Source of the DNA: CATOSD01 sp965203135
GTDB lineage: Bacteria > Chloroflexota > Dehalococcoidia > Lucifugimonadales > CATOSD01
Reading direction: 5' to 3'
Assembly (NCBI GenBank): GCA_965203135.1
Contig: CBDBBO010000001.1
Location: 372,001-436,000 of the forward strand
Length of the DNA: 64,000 nt
Shown piece after piece: positions 43,964-50,715 of the stretch. Position 1 is the first letter of the stretch. Each line of letters opens with the position of its first letter. The notes under the pieces were generated by a model. That model was not told the origin of the DNA. It saw only the letters and a list, made by a program, of their open reading frames with translations, and made no database searches. The translations under genes and the position numbers were made by a program.

Positions 43964-45661
43964 ATGGCCAGGAAGCGATGGCAGATCAGACCGCCTCCAC
44001 CTAGCGAATTCGCGAGCGAGCTTGGGCTGCCGCCATTCCAGGCCCGGATCTTCTACAACCGGGGCGTGCGCAGCCGCGAGGAAGCGGATGCATTCGCCGG
44101 CTTGGGATCGTCGGAGTGGAACGACCCGGCGCTGCTGCCCGACATGGCGGCGGGCGTCGATCGGCTGGCGGCGGCGGTCGGCTCGGGCGAGACGATAGGA
44201 GTCTTCGGCGACTTCGACGCCGACGGCATCACGGGCACCGCACTCCTCACCCTTGCCTTGCGAGAGGTCGGCGGTCTGGTTGAGTCCTACATCCCGCACC
44301 GTGTGGAGGAGGGCCACGGCCTGAACTCCGGCGCCGTCCGCGCGCTGGCGGAGAGGTCGGTGACGCTGCTGGTGACCGTCGACTGCGGGGCTACGTCGGT
44401 GGAGGAGATCGGCCTGGCGTCTTCGCTGGGCGTGGACACCATCGTCACCGACCACCACACCATGACGACGAGCGTGCCGGACGCCCGCGCCGTCATCAAC
44501 TGCCGACGCGAGGACTCCCGCTATCCGTTCGACGGGCTGACGGGCGCCGGCACCGCGCTCAAGCTGGCCGAGGGTCTGTACCAGCGGCTGGGACGGCAGT
44601 ACCCGGAGCACCTGCTGGAGCTTGCGGCGCTGGGCACCGTGGCGGACGTGGGGCCGCTAAACGGCGAGAATCGGTACATCGTGAAGCAGGGCCTGAAGCG
44701 CATCAACTCCACGAAGAATCATGGACTGAGGGCGCTGGCGGAGGCCGCGCATGTCAGGCCGGGCGGCATCGACACCGAGTCGCTCTCGTTTGGACTCATC
44801 CCCCGGATCAACTCAGCGGGTCGCCTCGGACGCGCCGATCTGAGCCTGGCGCTGCTGACCGCGCCGGACCGCAAGAGGGCCAGGCAGATAGCGGGCCGTC
44901 TCGACGAGATGAACTCGGAGCGCAAGCGCGTCACCGAGGCCGCGATGCGCGTGGCGCGCCGCCAGGTGGCGGACCGAAACGGCGACGAGGAGCCGCCTCA
45001 CCTGCTGTGGGTGGCGAGCGAGACGTGGATTCCGGGAGTGCTGGGGCTGATCGCGGGCAGGCTGTCTGATCGGCACTACCGGCCGGTCGTCGCGGTGTCT
45101 CTTGGCAGAGAAGTGAGCCGGGCCAGCGCCCGCAGCATCCCGGAGTTCGACATCGTGGCCGCGCTTGCGGAGAGCGGCGCGCCGTTCGTCAAGTTCGGCG
45201 GCCACCCACAGGCGGCGGGATTTACGCTCGCGACTTCCAGTCTCGGCGACCTCGAGGCGGGGCTGGTCGAGCGCGCGCGGCGGGAACTGGACGGTACGGA
45301 CCTGTCGCCAGCAATCGCCGTGGACTGCGAGGTGGACCTGGACGAGGCCACCGGCGAGAACTTCGAGTTCATGCGCACGCTCGAACCTTTCGGGGCCGGC
45401 AACCCCGCGCCGGTGCTGCTGACGCGGGGCGCGAGGGCCGTGGAGGCGCGGCGTGTGGGCAGCGGCGGCAGGCACCTGAAGCTGGTGGTGGAGCAAGGAG
45501 GCGTCACGGTGGACGCCATCGCGTTCGGCCAGGGGGAGATGCTGGAAGGCGTGTGGCGCGGGCTTGACCTGGTGTACCGTGCGGAGCTGGACACGTGGGG
45601 CTACAGGCCTAAGGTCCAGCTAAACGTGCTGGATATGCGTCCGTCGTCACCCCCATCCTAA
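43964..45661 (+). CDS. recJ: Single-stranded-DNA exonuclease RecJ
   Basis: 565 residues, DHH/DHHA1 superfamily: GDFDADGITGTALL (motif I), VDCG (motif II), VTDHHTM (DHH motif III), GTVADVGPL (motif IV), then DHHA1 with KFGGHPQAAGFTL and an OB-fold C-terminus. Mn-dependent 5'-3' exonuclease of recombination and repair. The ATG 12 bases after fabF is chosen since the conserved sequence begins there. The last residues, SSPPS, and the TAA stop are encoded by an REP-like repeat. Confidence 0.94.
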   Translation: MARKRWQIRPPPPSEFASELGLPPFQARIFYNRGVRSREEADAFAGLGSSEWNDPALLPDMAAGVDRLAAAVGSGETIGVFGDFDADGITGTALLTLALREVGGLVESYIPHRVEEGHGLNSGAVRALAERSVTLLVTVDCGATSVEEIGLASSLGVDTIVTDHHTMTTSVPDARAVINCRREDSRYPFDGLTGAGTALKLAEGLYQRLGRQYPEHLLELAALGTVADVGPLNGENRYIVKQGLKRINSTKNHGLRALAEAAHVRPGGIDTESLSFGLIPRINSAGRLGRADLSLALLTAPDRKRARQIAGRLDEMNSERKRVTEAAMRVARRQVADRNGDEEPPHLLWVASETWIPGVLGLIAGRLSDRHYRPVVAVSLGREVSRASARSIPEFDIVAALAESGAPFVKFGGHPQAAGFTLATSSLGDLEAGLVERARRELDGTDLSPAIAVDCEVDLDEATGENFEFMRTLEPFGAGNPAPVLLTRGARAVEARRVGSGGRHLKLVVEQGGVTVDAIAFGQGEMLEGVWRGLDLVYRAELDTWGYRPKVQLNVLDMRPSSPPS

Positions 45662-45712
45662 CCCGTTCGGCAGGCTCAGGGCAGGCTCTTCCCCTATCGA
45701 GAGGGAAAGGAC
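45647..45712 (-). repeat. REP-like repeat overlapping the recJ 3' end
   Basis: Plus strand starts TCACCCCCATCCTAACCCGT and ends TCGAGAGGGAAAGGAC. The centre holds GGCAGGCTCAGGGCAGGCTC, the reverse relative of the insert at 15559-15624. The recJ stop codon TAA is the CCTAACC of the repeat. Confidence 0.75.
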
Positions 45713-45731
45713 AATTCGGAAGGGCCGCCCG

Positions 45732-46589
45732 CTACCGGCTGCGCCGCCTTTCGGCGCGGGTGCCGCGCTGGTACGCGGGGGCCGGCTCGTCGAACGACTC
45801 GTCCCGCGGGGTGTAGCGCGCCTTGAACGCCAGAATGGGGACCGTTATCGCCAGCACTAGCAGGGCGATGAAGTGCGCCTCCTGCATTCCCAGCGCCCAG
45901 ACCTTGTCGGTGCGGGCGAACGAGATCGCGAACCGCCCGATGGAATAGAGGGCCAGGTAGACTACGAAGATCATCCCGTCGGGCTTCAGTCTGCCGCGCA
46001 GTCTCCATATGACCAACAGCGCGAGCATGTTCCAGATCATTTCGTAGGCTATCACCGGCTGGACCGCGACGTCCACACCCTCCGCGCCGCAGTTCCTGGC
46101 GTCGCTGGCCGGGTTCGTCCACACGAACCCGAATATGAAATCGGTGGCGCGCGCGCAGTGCTCGCCGTTCACGATGTCGCCCAGCCTGCCGATAGTCTGC
46201 GCGACCAGCAGCGCCGGGGCGGTCAGGTCGGCTATCACGCCGACGGGATGTTTGGCTATGAGCGCGTAACCGGCGCCGCCCAGGAAGCCGCCCAGGATTC
46301 CGCCCCAGAGGCCGATTCCCCCAGCCCAGATGGCCAAAATGTCGGCGGGGTTCTGCTGATAGAAGTCCCAGTGGTCGATGACGTGCACGAGACGGGCGCC
46401 GATTATGCCCCCGATTATGGCGAAAATGGCGATGGAGTAGACGGCGTCGGGGTCTATGCCCTTGAGGGGCGCCCACCTTCCGACGAGGAACACGGCGGAG
46501 GCCACGGCGACGAAGCTGAAGAAGCCGTGCCAGCTCACCAGGAAGTTGCCGAAGCTAACCAGGTTGGGTCCGATGCCTATATCGATCAT
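45732..46589 (-). CDS. lgt: Prolipoprotein diacylglyceryl transferase
   Basis: 285 residues with about seven transmembrane segments. The Lgt signature region reads GRLGDIVNGEHCAR (about 138-151) and the periplasmic loop WAGGIGLWGGILGG. It transfers diacylglycerol from phosphatidylglycerol to the lipobox cysteine of prelipoproteins, including the DUF3105 and RCC1 lipoproteins here. A charged cytoplasmic tail ends RAERRRSR. Convergent with recJ. Confidence 0.93.
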   Translation of the reverse strand: MIDIGIGPNLVSFGNFLVSWHGFFSFVAVASAVFLVGRWAPLKGIDPDAVYSIAIFAIIGGIIGARLVHVIDHWDFYQQNPADILAIWAGGIGLWGGILGGFLGGAGYALIAKHPVGVIADLTAPALLVAQTIGRLGDIVNGEHCARATDFIFGFVWTNPASDARNCGAEGVDVAVQPVIAYEMIWNMLALLVIWRLRGRLKPDGMIFVVYLALYSIGRFAISFARTDKVWALGMQEAHFIALLVLAITVPILAFKARYTPRDESFDEPAPAYQRGTRAERRRSR

Positions 46590-46738
46590 GCAGGATCCTT
46601 CCGAGGGAGAGATGCCAGTCTTATAAATCTAAGTTCGCCGGGTGGCCGTGTCAAGACGTACACGGCGGCGGAGTGATGCGCCATGTTGACAGATTGAAAC
46701 GTCTGCTTTAGGATTACGGGGAACCGGGAGGCAGACCT

Positions 46739-46924
46739 ATGGCGACAATCGAAGAGCGTGTCAGCTTCATCGAGGGCAAACTAGACCAGTTCGCCACGAA
46801 GTCCGACATTGCGATTCTCAAGTCCGACCTTACGGCATTGGAACTTAGGCTTACGCTCCGCCTGGGCGGGCTGATGGTCGTTGGCTTCGGCGCAGTTATA
46901 GCCGCGCTCCGGTTCTGGCAGTAG
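46739..46924 (+). CDS. Small coiled-coil membrane protein
   Basis: 61 residues: ATIEERVSFIEGKLDQFATKSDIAILKSDL is a helical, probably coiled-coil segment, followed by a transmembrane helix LGGLMVVGFGAVIAALRFW at the C-terminus. Strong GGGAGG before the ATG. It resembles the small XhlA/DUF1640-like tail-anchored proteins common in this lineage; function unknown. Confidence 0.75.
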   Translation: MATIEERVSFIEGKLDQFATKSDIAILKSDLTALELRLTLRLGGLMVVGFGAVIAALRFWQ

Positions 46925-46933
46925 GAGGCTCCG

Positions 46934-46984
46934 ATGAGTGAGAAAGACCCCAAGCCGCGCGGTCGTCCGGCCAAGAAGAAGTGA
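46934..46984 (+). CDS. Putative 16-residue AT-hook-like micropeptide
   Basis: MSEKDPKPRGRPAKKK, with AGGAGG eight bases before the ATG, a stronger ribosome site than most genes here. The core RGRP flanked by Pro and Lys is the AT-hook pattern that binds the minor groove of AT-rich DNA. It begins nine bases after the preceding small gene. Its size means standard gene callers would miss it. It could be a real micropeptide or the remnant of a longer gene. Confidence 0.5.
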   Translation: MSEKDPKPRGRPAKKK

Positions 46985-46996
46985 TATAATCAGGTG

Positions 46997-47067
46997 TGGA
47001 GGCGACGGGATTTGAACCCGTATCGGCTGAGTCTCGTTCAGCCAGCTTACCCTTAGCACACGCCCCC
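46997..47067 (-). tRNA. Atypical tRNA-like gene (anticodon position GAG)
   Basis: The minus strand folds into a 71-nt cloverleaf: acceptor GGGGGCG/CGCCTCC, a D stem of three pairs (GCT/AGC) with an AAGGGTA loop, anticodon stem GCTGA/TCAGC with loop ACGAGAC, a four-base variable region, T stem ACGGG/CCCGT with loop TTCAAAT. Position 33 is C rather than the universal U. GAG would mean leucine, but leucine tRNAs have a long variable arm. No CCA is encoded. It is either a non-canonical or decayed tRNA. Confidence 0.5.
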
Positions 47068-47080
47068 ACATTCGTATCTA

Positions 47081-47111
47081 GGCCCCGCTGGAGTAGCTAC
47101 CCAGCGGGGCC
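47081..47111 (-). terminator. Strong hairpin downstream of the small membrane genes
   Basis: GGCCCCGCTGG (47081-47091) and CCAGCGGGGCC (47101-47111) form an 11-bp perfect stem with a nine-base loop. No T tract follows on either strand. Placed just after the minus-strand small genes and before the tRNA-like gene, so termination or mRNA stabilisation is plausible. Confidence 0.5.
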
Positions 47112-47133
47112 TTCGCATTGTAGCAGGGTCAGG

Positions 47134-47286
47134 CTACCAGGTCTTGATACCTGTGCCGCCCGTGCCGTTCCTGCGCTTGCTCATTTCGGACAGGCTGCGC
47201 CACGTGATGTAGAGTATGGGCAGCGAGAACATCAGGACGCCCACGAGCGTCATTATGATGGGTGGAGTGAGATTGGATAGGGCCAT
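47134..47286 (-). CDS. 50-residue single-pass membrane protein
   Basis: MALSNLTPPIIMTLVGVLMF begins a protein with one transmembrane helix (about residues 8-30) and a basic cytoplasmic tail SEMSKRRNGTGG. AGGAG lies seven bases before the ATG. It overlaps, in another frame, the end of a second small membrane ORF. Function unknown. Confidence 0.65.
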   Translation of the reverse strand: MALSNLTPPIIMTLVGVLMFSLPILYITWRSLSEMSKRRNGTGGTGIKTW

Positions 47287-47399
47287 TGGTCGTCTCCTCT
47301 CCCCAGAGTCCTGATCAGGTGACAGATAGCAAAGCCCAAAAGAGCCACCGCGAGCGCCCACCCCAGCACTTTCCGCGATTTGCGCGGTTCTTCTTCCAT
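47253..47399 (-). CDS. 48-residue membrane micro-ORF overlapping the next small gene
   Basis: MEEEPRKSRKVLGWALAVAL starts a charged N-terminus and one hydrophobic helix (about 11-29), ending WPYPISLHPS. It overlaps the 50-residue gene by 34 bases in a different frame. The ribosome site of the second gene lies inside it, an arrangement seen in coupled small-protein pairs. Its own ribosome site is weak, so support is moderate. Confidence 0.45.
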   Translation of the reverse strand: MEEEPRKSRKVLGWALAVALLGFAICHLIRTLGRGDDQWPYPISLHPS

Positions 47400-47548
47400 G
47401 CCGAAAGCGTATCACCGCCCCATATCGTGGTCAACGCTCACCTTACAACGAAACGGCACCCCTACGGCCGCCGCCCTGCGTTCGCCACGTTGCTCAGCCA
47501 GTGCCCCCCCGAACGCCCCGACATACACCGCCTACCCATTCGCTCCCC

Positions 47549-47750
47549 CGCACCCCGAAAATTCCGTCACTTTCCTGCGCCATCCGGTCCCCAGCCCTGC
47601 CCCACCCAAACCCCACCGCCGCCCCGCTCCATACCCATTCGTGCGCAGTCTCTCCCCACAAATCCGCCCCAACCCCGCAATTTCGCCACCGCGCTTGAAG
47701 TATGCGCATCCGAGCGAGCCGAGGAATCCGGGGCGTTCGCGCGCCTGCGC
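47549..47750 (+). repeat. ~200-bp direct repeat, copy A
   Basis: Begins CCGCACCCCGAAAATTCCGT and ends GGGGCGTTCGCGCGCCTGCG. A very similar copy in the same orientation lies at 50389-50585. The interior is built of imperfect iterations around CCCATTCGTGCGC. The two copies bracket the broken zinc-ribbon gene. Confidence 0.82.
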
Positions 47751-47776
47751 CCCAGGGCCTTTCGATTGTCCAATCC

Positions 47777-47836
47777 TGTCACCCTGAGCGTAGCCGAAGG
47801 GTCTAAGGTGCTTCGGCAGACTCAGCATGACATGGC
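47777..47836. repeat. Short dispersed repeat of the CACCCTGAGCGTAGCCGAAG type
   Basis: Reads CACCCTGAGCGTAGCCGAAG, GGTCTAAGGTGCTTCGGCAG, ACTCAGCATGACATGG. CTTCGGC/GCCGAAG gives an imperfect hairpin. A distinct family from the C-rich REP units. Confidence 0.55.
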
Positions 47837-48168
47837 GGGGAAAACACCCCAGGCGGCACGATAAGCGAAAGACCCTGGGCGGCGGAGTGATGGGGACTAC
47901 AGTGAGATGATGGCGATCGGGCTCGACTATGTGAAGTCCGCCGACCGTTTTCCACTCTTGAGGTGAGCGTAGCAACATTATGGGTTTGTTCTGGGTCAAC
48001 GTCGCTGAAGAATGACGCAAGTTCGCACGCCAGAAGAACTTCAACCTTTGAGCGGTGAGGCAACGTGCACTTGCGACATCCGTATCCAAGTCTAGTTCGG
48101 CTCGCGATAAGTGCTTCCCACTCGTGGCCTTCTGTACAGCGCCACCATACCTTTCTATTACTTCCGCG
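47803..48168 (-). pseudogene. 3' part of a split DUF4379-type zinc-ribbon gene
   Basis: On the minus strand the reading begins SNRKVWWRCTEGHEWEAL and has GYGCRKC, one zinc-ribbon unit (W-x-C-x2-GH-x-W, C-x2-C). SKVEVLLACELASFF follows, the start of the nuclease-like region often found at the end of such proteins. Beyond about 47980 the frame degenerates. It joins in frame with the 5' part at 49898-50223 once the 1.7-kb insertion is removed. Confidence 0.75.
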
Positions 48169-48226
48169 GGTTCTGGTGCATTTTGCGCGGTAGCAGTGAC
48201 GCTGCGCTTGTCCACCCCGCCGTTGA

Positions 48227-48557
48227 GGACACTCCCGCGCGCGTATGGGGCCAACCGCGGCCACGAGTCAGCGCGCTACCGGTCTAATGACACTCCCTGC
48301 GCGCGCGGCCAACATGGCCGACGGGCAGCGGCGGATACTAGACGAGGACACTCCCGCGCGCGCATGGGGCCAACGTGACTTCGGGCTGTAGCTCGGAAGT
48401 CTCGTAGGACACTCCCGCGCGCGCATGGGGCCAACTTCATGTCCAGCAGCCGGTCGGTGATGTACTCGGACACTCCCGCGCGCGCATGGGGCCAACCTGA
48501 ACATCACGTACTTCAACGGCATCTGCTCGGACACTCCCGCGCGCGCATGTGGTCAAC
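48227..48557 (-). CRISPR. Six-repeat CRISPR array, 29-nt repeats and 32-nt spacers
   Basis: Repeats at 48227-48255, 48288-48313, 48346-48374, 48407-48435, 48468-48496 and 48529-48557; plus-strand consensus starts GGACACTCCCGCGCGCGCAT and ends GGGGCCAAC. All five spacers are exactly 32 nt and unrelated. Repeat 2 has lost bases and repeat 6 has two substitutions. Repeat length, spacer length and GC-rich palindrome resemble type I-E arrays, and by that analogy the array reads on the minus strand. No cas gene is in the window. Repeat 6 ends four bases from the tnpB stop. Confidence 0.9.
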
Positions 48558-48561
48558 CCAA

Positions 48562-49746
48562 TCAGGTAGGCGCGCGGATTTCTGAGGACTGTAAGCCGTC
48601 CTCGGCGGCGATAGTGTCAGCCGCCCGCAGGATGTTTCGGGCCGCGTTTATGTCCGCGTCTAGAATCACCCCACAACTTCGGCAGGCGTAGACTTTACCC
48701 TGCCTGCTTGCTCCATCTATGACGCCACACTCGGAACAGGTCTGCGACGTGTGGCGCGGGTCTACTATGACAAGTTGGCGTCCGGCGCTTTCAGCCTTGT
48801 ACTCCAATTGTTGCCGTATGAGACCCCAAGTTTGTTCTTGAATACTGCGGTTCAGCCCACGCTTGGCCGCAACGTTCGTGCCAGGTTCCTCCACTGTGCC
48901 GGCGGCTGAGCGCACCATGTTGCGAACGGCCAAGTCCTCTATGGCTATGCGTCCGTACTCTCGGACTATGCCCGTGGTCATTTGGTGGGTTTCGTTGCGG
49001 TTGGATATGCGTTCGCGGTGTCTGTGATTGGCGAGAATGGCCGCCCGCTTGCGGCGAGTTCGGCTACCCTTCCGCGCGCTACTGAGCCGCTGTTGCATCC
49101 TCTTGAGCCGCTCTTGGCGCGGACGCTTGCGACGTTCAACCCGCTCGCCATTGGATAGCGCTAGCCTGTCGGTTACTCCCATGTCAATCCCAACGGCCTT
49201 TTGAGAGCCCGGCAGGGTCGCTTTTGACACTTCGCACGTGAGGTTGACGTATAGACCCCTACCGCGTTTGGTGATGGACAAACTGAGCGGTTTGGCGTCA
49301 GGCCATTCACTTCCTTTGCGAAGTTTCAAAGCGGGAAGGCCGTTGATTCTAAGCACGCCTTGCTTTAGCCACGCGGCTTCTACGTGGCGGCTGTAGATGG
49401 TGCGAAACCTGTTCTTGCCCTTGAACCTCGGATAGCCTGGCGTCTCGCCTGCCTTCACACGCCGAAAGAACGCGCCAAAGGCCAAATCCAGCCGTTTGAG
49501 CATATCCACTTCAAGGCGGCGGGAGAGACTGCCGAGGCCGTCCTGGTCGTCCTGGCGTATCAGTGTCAACTCCCGACATTGTTCCGCCCAACTCACGCTC
49601 CGCTTGGCCCGATCATAGAGTGTTCGCCTATGCTCAAGCGCGGCATTGTACAGCGTTCGCAGTTGGGTCAACACTTCCTCAAGGCGAGCGTAGCCCGTCT
49701 TGGTCGTGTACACTCGATAGCTGTATGTGCGGTGAACTTTCAACAC
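48562..49746 (-). CDS. tnpB: TnpB (IS200/IS605 OrfB-like RNA-guided nuclease)
   Basis: 394 residues from the GTG at 49746 (VLKVHRTYSYRVYTT matches the usual TnpB N-terminus; an ATG at 49803 is also open). The RuvC-like triad is intact: VGIDMGVTDRLAL (Asp188), IAIEDLAVRNM (Glu270) and LDADINAARNIL (Asp363/365). The zinc ribbon is complete: TCSECG and CRSCG. TnpB cleaves DNA guided by an RNA covering its gene's 3' end. Here the 3' end runs straight into the CRISPR array on the same strand. No TnpA partner is seen. Confidence 0.92.
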   Translation of the reverse strand: MLKVHRTYSYRVYTTKTGYARLEEVLTQLRTLYNAALEHRRTLYDRAKRSVSWAEQCRELTLIRQDDQDGLGSLSRRLEVDMLKRLDLAFGAFFRRVKAGETPGYPRFKGKNRFRTIYSRHVEAAWLKQGVLRINGLPALKLRKGSEWPDAKPLSLSITKRGRGLYVNLTCEVSKATLPGSQKAVGIDMGVTDRLALSNGERVERRKRPRQERLKRMQQRLSSARKGSRTRRKRAAILANHRHRERISNRNETHQMTTGIVREYGRIAIEDLAVRNMVRSAAGTVEEPGTNVAAKRGLNRSIQEQTWGLIRQQLEYKAESAGRQLVIVDPRHTSQTCSECGVIDGASRQGKVYACRSCGVILDADINAARNILRAADTIAAEDGLQSSEIRAPT

Positions 49747-49897
49747 AGCGCACCCGACGAAGAGATCGCCCGTCTGTGATTGGGGCACAGGCGGGCGATG
49801 CAAGTCGCGCTCAATAGCCTGACGCCGTTCCGCAAAGGTGTTCCATGCCTGCCATGATAGCGCATCACAGGACTACCCCGCAAAATGCAACAGAACC

Positions 49898-50223
49898 CTT
49901 CCACGGGATACGTCGTGAGGCGTCAGGTCGCCGTTCTTACTGGGGTGCCACTGCTTGGCAAGGTCGGGATAGTGCAGGGAGAGTCTGTTGTTATCCGAAA
50001 CACCCTGTCCCGCACAGAATCGACATCCGGTTCCGTCGAGTGTTCGATACGAGACAACAGTTTGCCGCTCGTGGCCTTCTGGACAGAGCCACCAGACCCT
50101 CTTCCCGCTACCGTACGACACGTCGTGGGGCGTCAAAGCGCCATTCTTGTCCGGATGCCACTCGGCGGCGACATCCGGATTGTGCAGCGACAGCCGATTG
50201 GCGTCCGTGAGCCTCTTACCCAT
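49898..50223 (-). pseudogene. 5' part of a split DUF4379-type zinc-ribbon gene
   Basis: MGKRLTDANRLSLHNPDVAA starts two units of the family: LSLHNPDVAAEWHPDKNG then VWWLCPEGHERQT and CRFCAGQG, followed by LSLHYPDLAKQWHPSKNGDL and TPHDVSRG. The second unit breaks after DVSRG, exactly at the 8-bp target duplication. The missing part of that unit is found at 48168 downward. In intact relatives these ribbons precede an endonuclease-like domain. Confidence 0.78.
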
Positions 50224-50388
50224 TGTACTGCCCGGTACTCCAGTAAACGAACTGCAAATGCCTCACTTTGGTCACACCACGCCACGAATACTCTCGCGTT
50301 ATGGTCTACGTATTCTCTGGATTGTACAAGGACGGCGTGAATGGTGTGATATCCACCTGCGACCAAACGCCTGTCTCAGATGACTGGC

Positions 50389-50585
50389 CGCACCCCGAAA
50401 ATTCCGTCACTTTCCTGCGCCACCCGTTCCCAACTGTGCGCCATCCATTCTCATCCGCGTCCCACCAGTTCCCATTCGTGCGCCATTTCTTCCCACCAAT
50501 CCGCCCCAACCCCGCGATTTCGACACCGCTCTTGAAGCATACGCATCCGACCCAGCCGAGGAATCCGGGGCGTTCGCGCGCCTGC
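50389..50585 (+). repeat. ~200-bp direct repeat, copy B
   Basis: Same orientation as 47549-47750: starts CCGCACCCCGAAAATTCCGT and ends GGGGCGTTCGCGCGCCTGCG. The edges match nearly base for base, while the interior is more diverged. Confidence 0.82.
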
Positions 50586-50678
50586 GGTCCTGACCCCTCT
50601 TGATTCTATAGCACGCACGTGCTATTTTCTATCCAGTAGGCGCTGTGGCAAGTGTTCAGAGGTGCCGATTGGCCAAAA

Positions 50679-50715
50679 GTCCCCTCTCCCTTGATGGGAG
50701 AGGGTGAGGGTGAAG
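50679..50715 (+). repeat. REP-like repeat, variant subfamily
   Basis: Reads GTCCCCTCTCCCTTGATGGG then AGAGGGTGAGGGTGAAG. Same subfamily as the copy at 19083-19123. Confidence 0.78.

Larger units (their letters stand above)
48169..49897. mobile_element. 1,729-bp TIR element carrying a CRISPR array and tnpB
   Basis: Left end GGTTCTGGTGCATTTTGCGC; right end, reverse complemented, GGTTCTGTTGCATTTTGCGG: 18 of 20 match. Flanking 8-bp duplications are CTTCCGCG (48161-48168) and CTTCCACG (49898-49905). Removing the element plus one duplication restores the frame of the zinc-ribbon gene (DVSRG joined to SNRKVWW). The ends recall IS6-family termini, but no DDE transposase is present. Contents are only the CRISPR array and tnpB. 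IS605-type elements normally lack inverted ends, so this is an unusual combination. Confidence 0.8.

Noticed and set aside
46997..47067. Part of a tmRNA
   Set aside because: The acceptor and T arm resemble tmRNA ends, but 5' and 3' halves are only 71 nt apart with no tag-coding region, so a tRNA-like gene fits better.
47532..48254. 240-codon minus frame through the direct repeat and zinc-ribbon remnant
   Set aside because: The zinc-ribbon similarity is in a different frame; this one is a chance frame across repeats.
48268..48534. Minus-strand frames through the CRISPR array
   Set aside because: They translate the repeats and spacers (LAPCARGSV-type repeats) and are an artefact of the 61-nt periodicity combined with GC richness.
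48227..48557. Direct evidence for a cas operon with the array
   Set aside because: I looked on both sides for Cas1, Cas2, Cas3 or Cascade-like proteins and found none in the window; xerD nearby is the chromosomal tyrosine recombinase.
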